64,000 nt of DNA from Hephaestia caeni (GTDB taxonomy: Bacteria > Pseudomonadota > Alphaproteobacteria > Sphingomonadales > Sphingomonadaceae). Shown one piece after another: positions 42,349-52,023 of the stretch. The stretch lies in NCBI RefSeq assembly GCF_003550065.1, contig NZ_QXDC01000004.1, positions 806,001 through 870,000 on the forward strand. The letters are read 5' to 3'. The translations under genes and the position numbers were made by a program. The notes below the pieces were generated by a model. It had not been told where the DNA came from. It worked only from the letters and a program-made list of their open reading frames with translations, and did not search any database. Each line of letters starts with the position of its first letter. The stretch's first letter is position 1.

Positions 42349-42930
42349 TTATCGCTTGCCGGCCTCAGCGATCGCGGCATTTCCGATGAAGCCGAAGCCT
42401 TCGGAATCACCGATCGCGTTTGCATACATGATTGCCGCGATCAGTCCGGAATATTTCTTTGAGAACTCCTTGAAATCCACCTCACGCGGGGGTTGGAATG
42501 AAATTCCCTCGCCGTGCGCCTTCAAAGCGGAGCCGGGAATGAGCCCGCAATGGCTTTCGAGAGCGCGGGCATAGTCTGCGAGGCTCTCGTAAGCGGTTCT
42601 TTTGGGAAAGTTATCGAGCAGACCCAGCTTTTTCAGGCCGGCTGTCGCATCGGCAATCATTTGCGGCCGGTACAACTCCGCCATGAAATCGGTATAGGCT
42701 GATTGCAGTGCATTCTCCCGGAACGTGACGATCTCATGACCTGCTGCCCGATTGATGCACGCGAACTGGTTTTCAGTGGCCCCCGCATCCCGCCCGATGA
42801 CAATCTCAATGCTCTGCAAATAATCCTCATACTTGACCGTAAAGCCCTGCGCATCGAGCCCGCAATCGACCAATTTCTGCGCGATAACCTGCTCTTGCTG
42901 GATTGGCGGCTCTGGCGGCAGATCGATCAT
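42349..42930 (-). CDS. Unidentified protein, AT-richer than neighbours
   Basis: This 193-residue protein begins MIDLPPEPPIQQEQVIAQKL, with helical segments (QMIADATAGLKKLGLLDNFP, RTAYESLADYARALESHCGL) and C-terminal FSKKYSGLIAAIMYANAIGD. There are three Cys but no metal-binding spacing, and no signal peptide. I do not recognise the family. Codon use is noticeably less GC-rich than in flanking genes, suggesting acquired DNA beside the tRNA-Val/sciP2 region. The 159 bases upstream (42931-43089) show no gene. Confidence 0.6.
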   Translation of the reverse strand: MIDLPPEPPIQQEQVIAQKLVDCGLDAQGFTVKYEDYLQSIEIVIGRDAGATENQFACINRAAGHEIVTFRENALQSAYTDFMAELYRPQMIADATAGLKKLGLLDNFPKRTAYESLADYARALESHCGLIPGSALKAHGEGISFQPPREVDFKEFSKKYSGLIAAIMYANAIGDSEGFGFIGNAAIAEAGKR

Positions 42931-43089
42931 CCGACGTCCCCATCAACATTCTCGAACAGGCGGAAGCTACTCGCAAATACAGCCGAGAGCATTCAAAACG
43001 TTCGCAATGAGGCGTTCAACGGTGATCCGCTTCACCGATCGCTGTCGCGATGCGCGACGTGGCGGAAAGTCGATGTCTCCGCGACATCC

Positions 43090-44016
43090 CTACGCGATCG
43101 GCAATCCCTGGCGTTTGGCGGCGGTGCAGTAATCGAGCAGCGCCTGGCGCGTCGGGGGCGTCAGCATGACGAAGGCGCGGCGGCGGTCGTCGGGATCGGG
43201 GGCGCGGCCCAACAGCCCCGCCTCGGTCATCCGCCCGATCCAACGTAGTGCGGTGGTGGGCGCGACCGCGGCGGCGATGCACAGGCTGGAGACCGACACC
43301 CGGCCGCCTTCGAGATCGGCAGCGAACAGATCGAGCAGCATATCCCACGCCGGATCCTCGAACAGCCCGCCGGGGATATATTGATCGCGCAGGCGGCGCG
43401 AGCGGATCGCGTCGCGCAGATCACGCGCCTCGACGATCGCGCCGGGAGCGACCTCCGCCGCGCGGTAGCCCGGGCGCCGGTCGCTCACCACATTCTCGCC
43501 CGGCGCGGCCGGGCCGCGTTCGGCGAGCCGGGCCAGCGCCTCGGCGATCCGCGCCACCTCTTCATTCATCCGGCGCAGGCGATCGGCCTCGCGGCTGCTC
43601 TCGCCGACGACCGCGAGGCGCGACGAGCGCGCGAGCATGATCGCGAGCATGCGCTGCGCCACGTCGGGGGCGCACAGCAGATCGACCTCGCCGCCGAGCA
43701 GATGGCGCGAGACCGGATCGATCTGCGCCTGGCCGAGCGCGACGATCACCCGCGCCCGCATCGCGCGCGATCGCTGGGCGAGGCGCGGCAGCAACTCGTC
43801 GAGCGTCGCGTCGTCGAGCGCCTCGGCTTCGAGCATGACGAGATCGACTGCGCCGTCGAGCGCGGCCGCGTCACCCGGATCGGCGGTGCCGGCGACGCGC
43901 GCGCCCGCAGCGTCGATCGCCTCGCCGGCGAGACGCACGGCGGCCGCGTCGCTGCCGATCACGAGCGCGCGCAGCACGCGGCCGACGGGCGGTTCGTGCG
44001 CGAAGGTCGCCGTCAT
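43090..44016 (-). CDS. Winged-helix (MarR-like) regulator with degenerate receiver domain
   Basis: This 308-residue protein has residues about 15-120 that look like a response-regulator receiver (RALVIGSDAAAVRLAGEAID, GAVDLVMLEAEALDDATLDE, ARVIVALGQAQIDPVSRHLL), but the phospho-acceptor Asp is replaced (LEAE). A coiled segment (SSREADRLRRMNEEVARIAE) follows, then a winged helix (RRLRDQYIPGGLFEDPAWDM, SVSSLCIAAAVAPTTALRWI, LLGRAPDPDDRRRAFVMLTP). Loss of the Asp implies phosphorylation-independent control. It lies 11 bases after pntB and may be co-transcribed. Confidence 0.8.
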   Translation of the reverse strand: MTATFAHEPPVGRVLRALVIGSDAAAVRLAGEAIDAAGARVAGTADPGDAAALDGAVDLVMLEAEALDDATLDELLPRLAQRSRAMRARVIVALGQAQIDPVSRHLLGGEVDLLCAPDVAQRMLAIMLARSSRLAVVGESSREADRLRRMNEEVARIAEALARLAERGPAAPGENVVSDRRPGYRAAEVAPGAIVEARDLRDAIRSRRLRDQYIPGGLFEDPAWDMLLDLFAADLEGGRVSVSSLCIAAAVAPTTALRWIGRMTEAGLLGRAPDPDDRRRAFVMLTPPTRQALLDYCTAAKRQGLPIA

Positions 44017-44027
44017 CGCTCAGCGCC

Positions 44028-45518
44028 TCAATCGAGCGCCTTGACGATCTCCTCGACCATCTTCTTGGCGTCGGACAGGAGCATCATCGTGTTGTCGCGG
44101 TAGAAGACCTCGTTGTCGACGCCGGCATAGCCCACGCCACCCATCGAGCGTTTGACGAACAGCACGGTCTTGGCCTTTTCCACGTCGAGCACGGGCATGC
44201 CGTAGATCGGCGACGACTTGTCCGTCTTGGCGGCGGGGTTGGTGACGTCGTTGGCGCCGATGACGAAAGCGACGTCGGTCTGCGCGAATTCGCTGTTGAT
44301 GTCCTCCAGCTCGAACACCTCGTCATAAGGAACGTTGGCCTCGGCGAGCAGCACGTTCATATGGCCGGGCATCCGCCCGGCGACCGGATGGATCGCGTAT
44401 TTGACGCGCACGCCGGCTTCCTTGAGCTTGTCGCCCATCTCCCGCAGCGCGTGCTGCGCCTGCGCGACCGCCATGCCGTAGCCGGGGACGATGATGACCT
44501 GTTCGGCCTGACTCATCAGGAACGCGGCATCCTCGGCCGAGCCGCGCTTCCACGGCCGGTCGATCGCGGCATCGCCGCCGCTTGCCCCCGCACTGTCGCC
44601 GCCGAAGCCGCCCGCGATCACCGAGACGAAGCTGCGGTTCATCGCGCGGCACATGATGTAGCTGAGGATCGCGCCCGACGAACCCACCAGCGCGCCGGTG
44701 ATGATCATCGCGGTGTTGTGGAGCGTGAAGCCCATCGCCGCCGCCGCCCAGCCCGAATAGCTGTTGAGCATCGACACGACGACCGGCATGTCCGCGCCGC
44801 CGATCGGCACGATCAACAGGAAACCGATCGCGAACGACAGCGCGGTGATCGTCCAGAAAATCCAGGGCGACTGATCCTGCGTGAAATACGCGACCAACCC
44901 GACGATCGCGGCGAGCACGCCGAAGTTGATGACATGGCGGAACGGCAGCAGGATCGGCTTGCCCGACATATTGCCGTTGAGCTTCGCGAACGCGATCACC
45001 GAGCCGGAGAAAGTGATCGCGCCGATCGCGACGCCGAGCCCCATTTCGACCCGGCTGACCGGGTGGATCGCCAGGAACGGATCGCCGATCATCGGCGTCA
45101 CCAGATCGGCGATGCCAAACGCGCCCGGATTGAGATAGGCCGCGCAACCCACCAGCACCGCGGCGAGGCCCACGAGGCTGTGGAACGCCGCGACGAGCTG
45201 CGGCATCGCCGTCATCGCGATCCGGCGGGCGATGACGAGGCCGATTCCGCCGCCGATCGCGATGGCGACGAGGATTTCGAGCGCGGCCACCAGATCCATG
45301 CCGCCGAAGATGGCGCCATCCGCAACGGTGTCTGCGAAACGCGGGGCGTGCGTGATCAGCGTCGTGATCACAGCAATGCCCATGCCGACCATGCCGAAGC
45401 GATTGCCCCGGCGGCTGCTTTCAGGGGACGACAGGCCGCGCAGCGCGAGGATGAAGCACACGCCCGCGATCAGATAGGCCAGCGCGACCCAGGGGTTCAC
45501 CGTGCTCGCGTGTTCCAC
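44028..45518 (-). CDS. pntB: NAD(P) transhydrogenase subunit beta
   Basis: This subunit of the proton-translocating transhydrogenase reduces NADP with NADH using the proton gradient. The 496 residues have about nine membrane helices (VALAYLIAGVCFILALRGLS through SFAIGFLLIVPIGGADMPVV, MLNSYSGWAAAAMGFTLHNT) and the C-terminal NADP-binding domain III (VIIVPGYGMAVAQAQHALRE, HPVAGRMPGHMNVLLAEANV, FVIGANDVTNPAAKTDKSSP, FVKRSMGGVGYAGVDNEVFY). GTG 45518 is the likely start. It is preceded by a type-D palindrome separating it from the small alpha subunit gene. Confidence 0.95.
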   Translation of the reverse strand: MEHASTVNPWVALAYLIAGVCFILALRGLSSPESSRRGNRFGMVGMGIAVITTLITHAPRFADTVADGAIFGGMDLVAALEILVAIAIGGGIGLVIARRIAMTAMPQLVAAFHSLVGLAAVLVGCAAYLNPGAFGIADLVTPMIGDPFLAIHPVSRVEMGLGVAIGAITFSGSVIAFAKLNGNMSGKPILLPFRHVINFGVLAAIVGLVAYFTQDQSPWIFWTITALSFAIGFLLIVPIGGADMPVVVSMLNSYSGWAAAAMGFTLHNTAMIITGALVGSSGAILSYIMCRAMNRSFVSVIAGGFGGDSAGASGGDAAIDRPWKRGSAEDAAFLMSQAEQVIIVPGYGMAVAQAQHALREMGDKLKEAGVRVKYAIHPVAGRMPGHMNVLLAEANVPYDEVFELEDINSEFAQTDVAFVIGANDVTNPAAKTDKSSPIYGMPVLDVEKAKTVLFVKRSMGGVGYAGVDNEVFYRDNTMMLLSDAKKMVEEIVKALD

Positions 45519-45536
45519 TATTCTCTGTCCCCTTCC

Positions 45537-45615
45537 GTCACCCCGGCCTTGAGCCGGGGTCCCGCTGTTATCCCGCACCCGAAGAAGCGGGACCCCGGCT
45601 CAAGGCCGGGGTGAC
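45537..45615. repeat. Type-D palindrome (copy 1) inside the pnt operon
   Basis: The arms GTCACCCCGGCCTTGAGCCG...GGGTCCCGC and GCGGGACCCCGGCTCAAGGC...CGGGGTGAC are perfect complements about a loop TGTTATCCCGCACCCGAAGA. It lies between the pntAb stop and the pntB start. Related copies are at 54714 and 57550. Confidence 0.9.
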
Positions 45616-45620
45616 GTAGA

Positions 45621-45920
45621 TTATTTGGCTGGCGCCGCCGGCCGTTCTTTCTTCTTGTACATCGCGAGCATCCGCGCGGTGACGGCGAAGCCGCCGAAGA
45701 TGTTGACGCTGGCCAGCGCCACCGCGATCAGCCCGAGCCATTTCGAGCCGGTCGAACCCGCCGCCGCGCTCGCGATGAGCGCGCCGACGATGATCACGCT
45801 CGAGATCGCGTTGGTCACCGCCATCAGCGGCGTGTGCAGCGCGGGTGTGACCGACCACACGACATAATAGCCGACGAACACCGCCAGCACGAAGATCGAC
45901 AGGATCGAGATGAAGTCCAT
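45621..45920 (-). CDS. NAD(P) transhydrogenase small alpha subunit (membrane part, PntAb)
   Basis: This 99-residue protein has three membrane helices (FISILSIFVLAVFVGYYVVW, TNAISSVIIVGALIASAAAG, WLGLIAVALASVNIFGGFAV) and the conserved VTPALHTPLMAVTNAISS. It corresponds to the C-terminal membrane domain of E. coli PntA, which is a separate subunit in alphaproteobacteria. The start is ATG 45920; the upstream frame runs into repeat-derived sequence. It should follow pntAa directly, but the DUF559 cassette intervenes. Confidence 0.93.
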   Translation of the reverse strand: MDFISILSIFVLAVFVGYYVVWSVTPALHTPLMAVTNAISSVIIVGALIASAAAGSTGSKWLGLIAVALASVNIFGGFAVTARMLAMYKKKERPAAPAK

Positions 45921-45924
45921 CGGT

Positions 45925-46389
45925 TTACTCCTGATCCTCCCCGGCACGGGGAGGGGGACCGTCGGCCGCAGGCCGATGGTGGAGGGGCGTCGACGCAAGC
46001 GCGACGATCGCTTCGGCGGCGGCGCCAGCATCTCGCAATACTTCGGAAGCCGGAATGTGAACCACCGTCAATCCGCGCGAGCGTAGATAGACATCGCGCC
46101 GGGCGTCATATGCCGGCGCTCCTTTGGCCGCGTGTATTTCGCCATCGACTTCAACCGCCAATCGCGCGGAGGCACAATAGAAATCGACGCTATAGTCCGG
46201 TCCAACCGGATGCTGCCGCCGAAACTTCACGCCCATCGGCGATCCGCGCAACCGCTGCCACAGCAGCACCTCGGGATAGCTCATCTGCCGGCGCAGTTTG
46301 CGGGCGCGCTCCACGCTCGGTGGAACTCTTGAGGCGGGCGCCCCTCCACCGCCTTCGGCGGTTCCCCTCCCCGTCCCGGGGAGGATCAT
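45925..46389 (-). CDS. DUF559 (Vsr-like) endonuclease-domain protein bracketed by repeats
   Basis: The core of about 110 residues (ERARKLRRQMSYPEVLLWQR, GVKFRRQHPVGPDYSVDFYC, ARLAVEVDGEIHAAKGAPAY, DARRDVYLRSRGLTVVHIPA) is the DUF559 fold, related to very-short-patch-repair endonucleases; SYPE, VDFYC and VEVDG carry the expected acidic residues. Residues 1-19 (MILPGTGRGTAEGGGGAPA) and the last 20 (TPLHHRPAADGPPPRAGED) are translations of inverted type-B repeats at 46336-46388 and 45934-45989. The start ATG is the repeat edge and overlaps the pntAa stop (ATGA). The gene interrupts the pnt operon in frame with transcription. Whether it cuts DNA is unknown. Confidence 0.85.
   Translation of the reverse strand: MILPGTGRGTAEGGGGAPASRVPPSVERARKLRRQMSYPEVLLWQRLRGSPMGVKFRRQHPVGPDYSVDFYCASARLAVEVDGEIHAAKGAPAYDARRDVYLRSRGLTVVHIPASEVLRDAGAAAEAIVALASTPLHHRPAADGPPPRAGEDQE
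45934..45989. repeat. Type-B repeat (copy 5, inverted), 3' border of the DUF559 cassette
   Basis: On the minus strand it reads CGCCCCTCCACCATCGGCC..., a stem, then GGTCCCCCTCCCCGTGCC and GGGGAGGATCAGGAG. It codes the C-terminus of the DUF559 protein and ends next to the pntAb ribosome site. Orientation is opposite to copy 6. Confidence 0.85.
46336..46388. repeat. Type-B repeat (copy 6), 5' border of the DUF559 cassette
   Basis: On the plus strand it reads GCGCCCCTCCACCGCC-TTC-GGCGGTTCCCCTCCCC and then GTCCCGGGGAGGATCATG. It supplies the start of the DUF559 gene and the stop codon context of pntAa. With copy 5 it forms inverted borders about 450 bases apart. Confidence 0.85.
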
Positions 46390-47513
46390 GCGAGCAGCCT
46401 CTCGTTCACCACCTTGCCGCCCTGGGTCAGGCGGATGGCGGCGGCGATTTCGTCGTCTTCGGGAAGGACCGGCTTGCCTGCCCCCTTGTCCCAGAAGGCG
46501 GCGAGGAAATTGTAGAGGTTGCGCGCGAACAGCGCCGAGGCGTCGGCGGCAAGCCGGCTCGGCACGTTCTTGTGGCCGACGATCCTGACGCCGTGCTTCT
46601 CGACGATCTCGCCGGCAACCGCGCCTTCGACATTGCCGCCCTGTTCGACCGCGAGATCGACGATCACGCTGCCGGGCTTCATCGTCGCCAATTGCGCGTC
46701 CGAAATCAGGCGCGGCGCGGGCCGCCCCGGGATCAGCGCGGTGGTGATGACGATATCCTGTTTGGCGATGTGGCTCGACACGAGGTCGGCCTGCGCCTTT
46801 TTATACTCGTCGGACATCTCTCCGGCATAGCCGCCCGAGCCTTCGCCCTCGATGCCCTTCACGTCCTCGACGAAGATCGGCTTGGCGCCGAGGCTCTGGA
46901 TCTGCTCTTTGGTCGCCGAGCGCACGTCGGTCGCCGAGACCTGCGCGCCGAGGCGCCGCGCGGTCGCGATCGCCTGCAACCCGGCGACACCGACCCCCAT
47001 CACGAACACGCGCGCGGCCGAGACGGTGCCCGCCGCGGTCATCATCATCGGGAACACGCGATCATAAGCGGCGGCGGCATCGAGCACCGCCTTGTAGCCG
47101 GCGAGGTTCGACTGCGACGACAGGATATCCATCGATTGCGCACGCGTGATGCGCGGCATGAATTCCATCGCCAGCGCCTCGATCCCCGCCTTGGCATAAG
47201 CGTCGACCCGCGACCGCTCACCGAACGGGTTGAGCCCGGCGACCAGCCACGCGCCCTGCTTCGCCGCGGCGATGCTCGCCGGATCGGGGCCTTGCACGCC
47301 AAGGATGATGTCCGCCCCGCGCAACGCCTCGTCGCGGCTGCCGAGCGCGGCGCCCGCGGCTTCATAAGCGGCGTCGGCATAGGACGCGGACGCCCCCGCG
47401 CCGCGTTCGATCGCGACCTCGGCGCCGAGGCCGACGAACTTCTTCGCGGTTTCGGGAGTGGCTGCAACGCGCCGCTCGCCCGCGGCGGTTTCCTTGAGGA
47501 CGGCGATCTTCAC
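46386..47513 (-). CDS. pntA: NAD(P) transhydrogenase alpha subunit, NAD-binding part
   Basis: This 375-residue cytosolic domain I binds NAD(H). It has MKIAVLKETAAGERRVAATP at the start, GLNPFGERSRVDAYAKAGIE, SQSNLAGYKAVLDAAAAYDR, the Rossmann motif VFVMGVGVAGLQAIATARRL, the mobile loop YAGEMSDEYKKAQADLVSSH and IPGRPAPRLI. Its stop (TGA 46388-46386) lies at the edge of a repeat and overlaps the DUF559 start. In transcription order the operon is subunit IV, pntAa, DUF559, pntAb, pntB. Confidence 0.95.
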   Translation of the reverse strand: MKIAVLKETAAGERRVAATPETAKKFVGLGAEVAIERGAGASASYADAAYEAAGAALGSRDEALRGADIILGVQGPDPASIAAAKQGAWLVAGLNPFGERSRVDAYAKAGIEALAMEFMPRITRAQSMDILSSQSNLAGYKAVLDAAAAYDRVFPMMMTAAGTVSAARVFVMGVGVAGLQAIATARRLGAQVSATDVRSATKEQIQSLGAKPIFVEDVKGIEGEGSGGYAGEMSDEYKKAQADLVSSHIAKQDIVITTALIPGRPAPRLISDAQLATMKPGSVIVDLAVEQGGNVEGAVAGEIVEKHGVRIVGHKNVPSRLAADASALFARNLYNFLAAFWDKGAGKPVLPEDDEIAAAIRLTQGGKVVNERLLA

Positions 47514-47526
47514 GCGGCGTTCCGCC

Positions 47527-47649
47527 TCACGAAATCAGCCACATGACAATGAGCGCGATCAGGAACAGCGATATCGCGCTCCATTTGAACAGCGCCGTGA
47601 TCGTCGCATAGGTCGCCTCGTGCGCCTCGATGTTACCGTCGCCGGCCAT
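47527..47649 (-). CDS. aa3-type cytochrome c oxidase subunit IV (tiny membrane protein)
   Basis: This 40-residue frame on the minus strand reads MAGDGNIEAHEATYATITAL followed by FKWSAISLFLIALIVMWLIS. The acidic HEATY segment followed by FKWS and one membrane helix is the signature of the bacterial aa3 oxidase subunit IV family. The ATG is at 47649. It lies 13 bases upstream of pntAa in the same direction, an arrangement that suggests co-transcription with the transhydrogenase rather than with oxidase genes, none of which are in this window. Confidence 0.85.
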   Translation of the reverse strand: MAGDGNIEAHEATYATITALFKWSAISLFLIALIVMWLIS

Positions 47650-47814
47650 TGATCCTCGTTCCTTTGAAACCCCGCTTCGCGGCGATCCTTAACCGGCGCC
47701 GCACGGCACCTCAAGCCCCAGGGTCAGGACCCTAGGCCGAAACGGGTGCGCTTAAGGCCACCTTTACCCACCGCCGCCTATGATTCGTACCGAACCGGGA
47801 CCGAGAGGGGTGCA

Positions 47815-49236
<1,422 letters not shown>

Positions 49237-49241
49237 GGGTT

Positions 49242-49409
49242 TCAGCGCATCAAAACGATCGCCAACCCGATCGCCGCGCATATGGTGCCCAAAAACAGCA
49301 TCAAGTTCGCCAGCCAGATTGCCCAGGCTTTCCAGGACTTCCGCCACCGTGGCCCATCTTCCCAAGGTAACAGCAGAAGCTCGATCAGAAAGCCCAGCGC
49401 TTCCGCCAT
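49242..49409 (-). CDS. Small Trp-rich membrane protein
   Basis: This 55-residue frame on the minus strand reads MAEALGFLIELLLLPWEDGP, RWRKSWKAWAIWLANLMLFL and GTICAAIGLAIVLMR: an amphipathic N-terminal helix, a basic Trp-rich turn and one membrane helix, positive side in. The protein-like hydrophobicity pattern and ATG start argue for a real small gene. It converges with the NtrC-type gene (6-base gap) and lies 46 bases upstream of the folP end on the opposite side of a gap. No family recognised. Confidence 0.5.
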   Translation of the reverse strand: MAEALGFLIELLLLPWEDGPRWRKSWKAWAIWLANLMLFLGTICAAIGLAIVLMR

Positions 49410-49455
49410 TCTATTGGTCTTCCCCGGTTGAACCGTCAGTAAATTTCACGTCAGG

Positions 49456-50511
49456 TTATCTCCCCACCAGCGCCTGATCCCGGAGACCGCGCCAGACGCG
49501 CATCGCCTGCACCGTCTCCGCCACGTCGTGGACGCGCAGGAGTTGGACGCCGGCGTCCATGCCCTTCATCGCCAGCGCGAGCGAGCCGCTAAGGCGGTCG
49601 GACGCAGGCGCCTCATTCGACAGCGCGCCGATCATGCGCTTGCGGCTGGCGCCGAGCATGATCGGGCAGCCGAGGCCGTGGAACAGCGAAAGACCGTTGA
49701 GGAGCGCGAGATTGTCGGCGAGGCTCTTGCCGAAACCGATGCCGGGATCGGCGATGATTTTCGCGCGATCGACTCCGGCTGCCGTCACAGCGTCGATCCG
49801 CGCCTCGAGCCAGTCGAACACCTCGGTGAGCACATCGGTGTAGCCGTTGCCGCCGTGCGGGCCTTTCGCGGGGTCGGGCGAGTGCATCAGGATGACGGGG
49901 CAGCCCGCGCGCACCACCAGATCGAGCGCACGATCGTCCCACAGCAGCGCGGAGACGTCGTTGACGAGGTGCGCGCCGGCGGCGAGTGCGGCTTCCATCA
50001 CGCTCGCCTTGCGGGTGTCGATCGAGATCGGCGTGCCCGCGGCGCGCAGGCGCTCGATGACGGGGACCACGCGCTTGACCTCGTCGCCTTCCCAGACGGG
50101 TTTGGCGCCGGGGCGGGTCGATTCGCCGCCCACGTCGATCAGCGCGGCGCCCGCGGCGGCCATGTCGACCCCGGCCGCAGCGGCGGTGGCGGGATCGTCC
50201 TGATGCCCGGTGCCGTCGGAGAAGCTGTCCGGCGTGACGTTGAGGATGCCGGCGACGAGCGGCTGATCGAAGCGCAGCGTGCGCGCGCCGAGGGTGAGCG
50301 GCGGGCGCGGGCTGGTGATGCGCTGGTGGAGCGTGGCGGCGCGGGCATTGCTGCCCAGCTCGCGGTCGAAATCGGCGATCGGCACGGTGCGGCGGGCGCC
50401 GTTCTCGATCACCTCATAGGCGGCGAACCACAGCATCCCGCCCGCCAGCCGCGCCACCGCGCCGTCGTGGCCGACGGGGGTGTCGACGAACTGGGTGGGC
50501 TTGAGATGCAT
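49456..50511 (-). CDS. folP: Dihydropteroate synthase
   Basis: The enzyme joins p-aminobenzoate to hydroxymethyl-dihydropterin diphosphate in folate synthesis and is the sulfonamide target. The 351-residue protein has GILNVTPDSFSDG at about 88-100, IDVGGESTRPGAKPV near 127, ISIDTRKASVMEAAL, NDVSALLWDDRALDLV, IIADPGIGFGKSLADNLALL and GASRKRMIGAL. The first 80 or so residues are an extra N-terminal segment not found in E. coli FolP but usual in sphingomonads. It is separated from ccrM by a type-A palindrome. Confidence 0.95.
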   Translation of the reverse strand: MHLKPTQFVDTPVGHDGAVARLAGGMLWFAAYEVIENGARRTVPIADFDRELGSNARAATLHQRITSPRPPLTLGARTLRFDQPLVAGILNVTPDSFSDGTGHQDDPATAAAAGVDMAAAGAALIDVGGESTRPGAKPVWEGDEVKRVVPVIERLRAAGTPISIDTRKASVMEAALAAGAHLVNDVSALLWDDRALDLVVRAGCPVILMHSPDPAKGPHGGNGYTDVLTEVFDWLEARIDAVTAAGVDRAKIIADPGIGFGKSLADNLALLNGLSLFHGLGCPIMLGASRKRMIGALSNEAPASDRLSGSLALAMKGMDAGVQLLRVHDVAETVQAMRVWRGLRDQALVGR

Positions 50512-50520
50512 TTTCCTCCT

Positions 50521-50583
50521 CCCCGGCGAAGGCCGGGGTCCAGTTACGACCGGCCCGATGCTGGACCCCGGCCTTCGCCGGGG
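50521..50583. repeat. Type-A palindromic repeat (copy 2) between ccrM and folP
   Basis: It has 18-base arms CCCCGGCGAAGGCCGGGG and CCCCGGCCTTCGCCGGGG, with loop GTCCAGTTACGACCGGCCCG onward. The loop is the reverse complement of that in copy 1 (389-451), so the two are in opposite orientation. It may act as a terminator-like barrier between ccrM and folP. Confidence 0.85.
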
Positions 50584-50604
50584 AGGTGCTTATGTCAGGT
50601 GCGG

Positions 50605-51780
<1,176 letters not shown>

Positions 51781-51795
51781 TCAAGCATAGTTTAG

Positions 51796-51825
51796 TTAAC
51801 GATTGCGGTTACCAAATCGTTAACG
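51796..51825 (-). promoter_or_regulatory. CtrA-like boxes upstream of ccrM
   Basis: The minus strand 51825-51807 reads CGTTAACGATTTGGTAACC (TTAA-N7-GTAAC), a 17/19 match to the box upstream of sciP2. A further TTAAC half-site lies at 51800-51796. The cluster is centred about 80 bases from the ccrM start and overlaps an otherwise AT-rich patch. The rest of 51730-52023 holds a type-C palindrome and no gene. Confidence 0.65.
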
Positions 51826-51934
51826 ATGCGGAACATTTCGCGACCGCGGCCAGATGTTGAGTCCAGCAGACGCGGGAGGACTCAAGACCTAGTGGTGTGA
51901 CTCGAAAGACTCACTTCTTTGCGCTTCCGCGAGG

Positions 51935-52016
51935 GCCGCACCGGCCCGCTCCCCCACCCGGCCACCCAACGCCAGTATCCTATGGGTGGCCGGGTGGGGG
52001 AGTGGGCCGGTGCGGC
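51935..52016. repeat. Type-C palindrome (copy 4)
   Basis: GCCGCACCGGCCCGCTCCCC...CGGCCACCCA and the complementary right arm ending GGGCCGGTGCGGC enclose ACGCCAGTATCCTA. The outermost bases differ from copy 1 but remain paired. It lies just after the rnhB stop (minus strand), where it could end transcription. Confidence 0.9.
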
Positions 52017-52023
52017 AATCGAA

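Noticed and set aside
41639-43089. tRNA-Val as an attachment site of an integrated island
   Set aside because: No integrase gene and no repeat of the tRNA 3' end were found nearby; the odd gene at 42349 lies on the 5' side of the tRNA.
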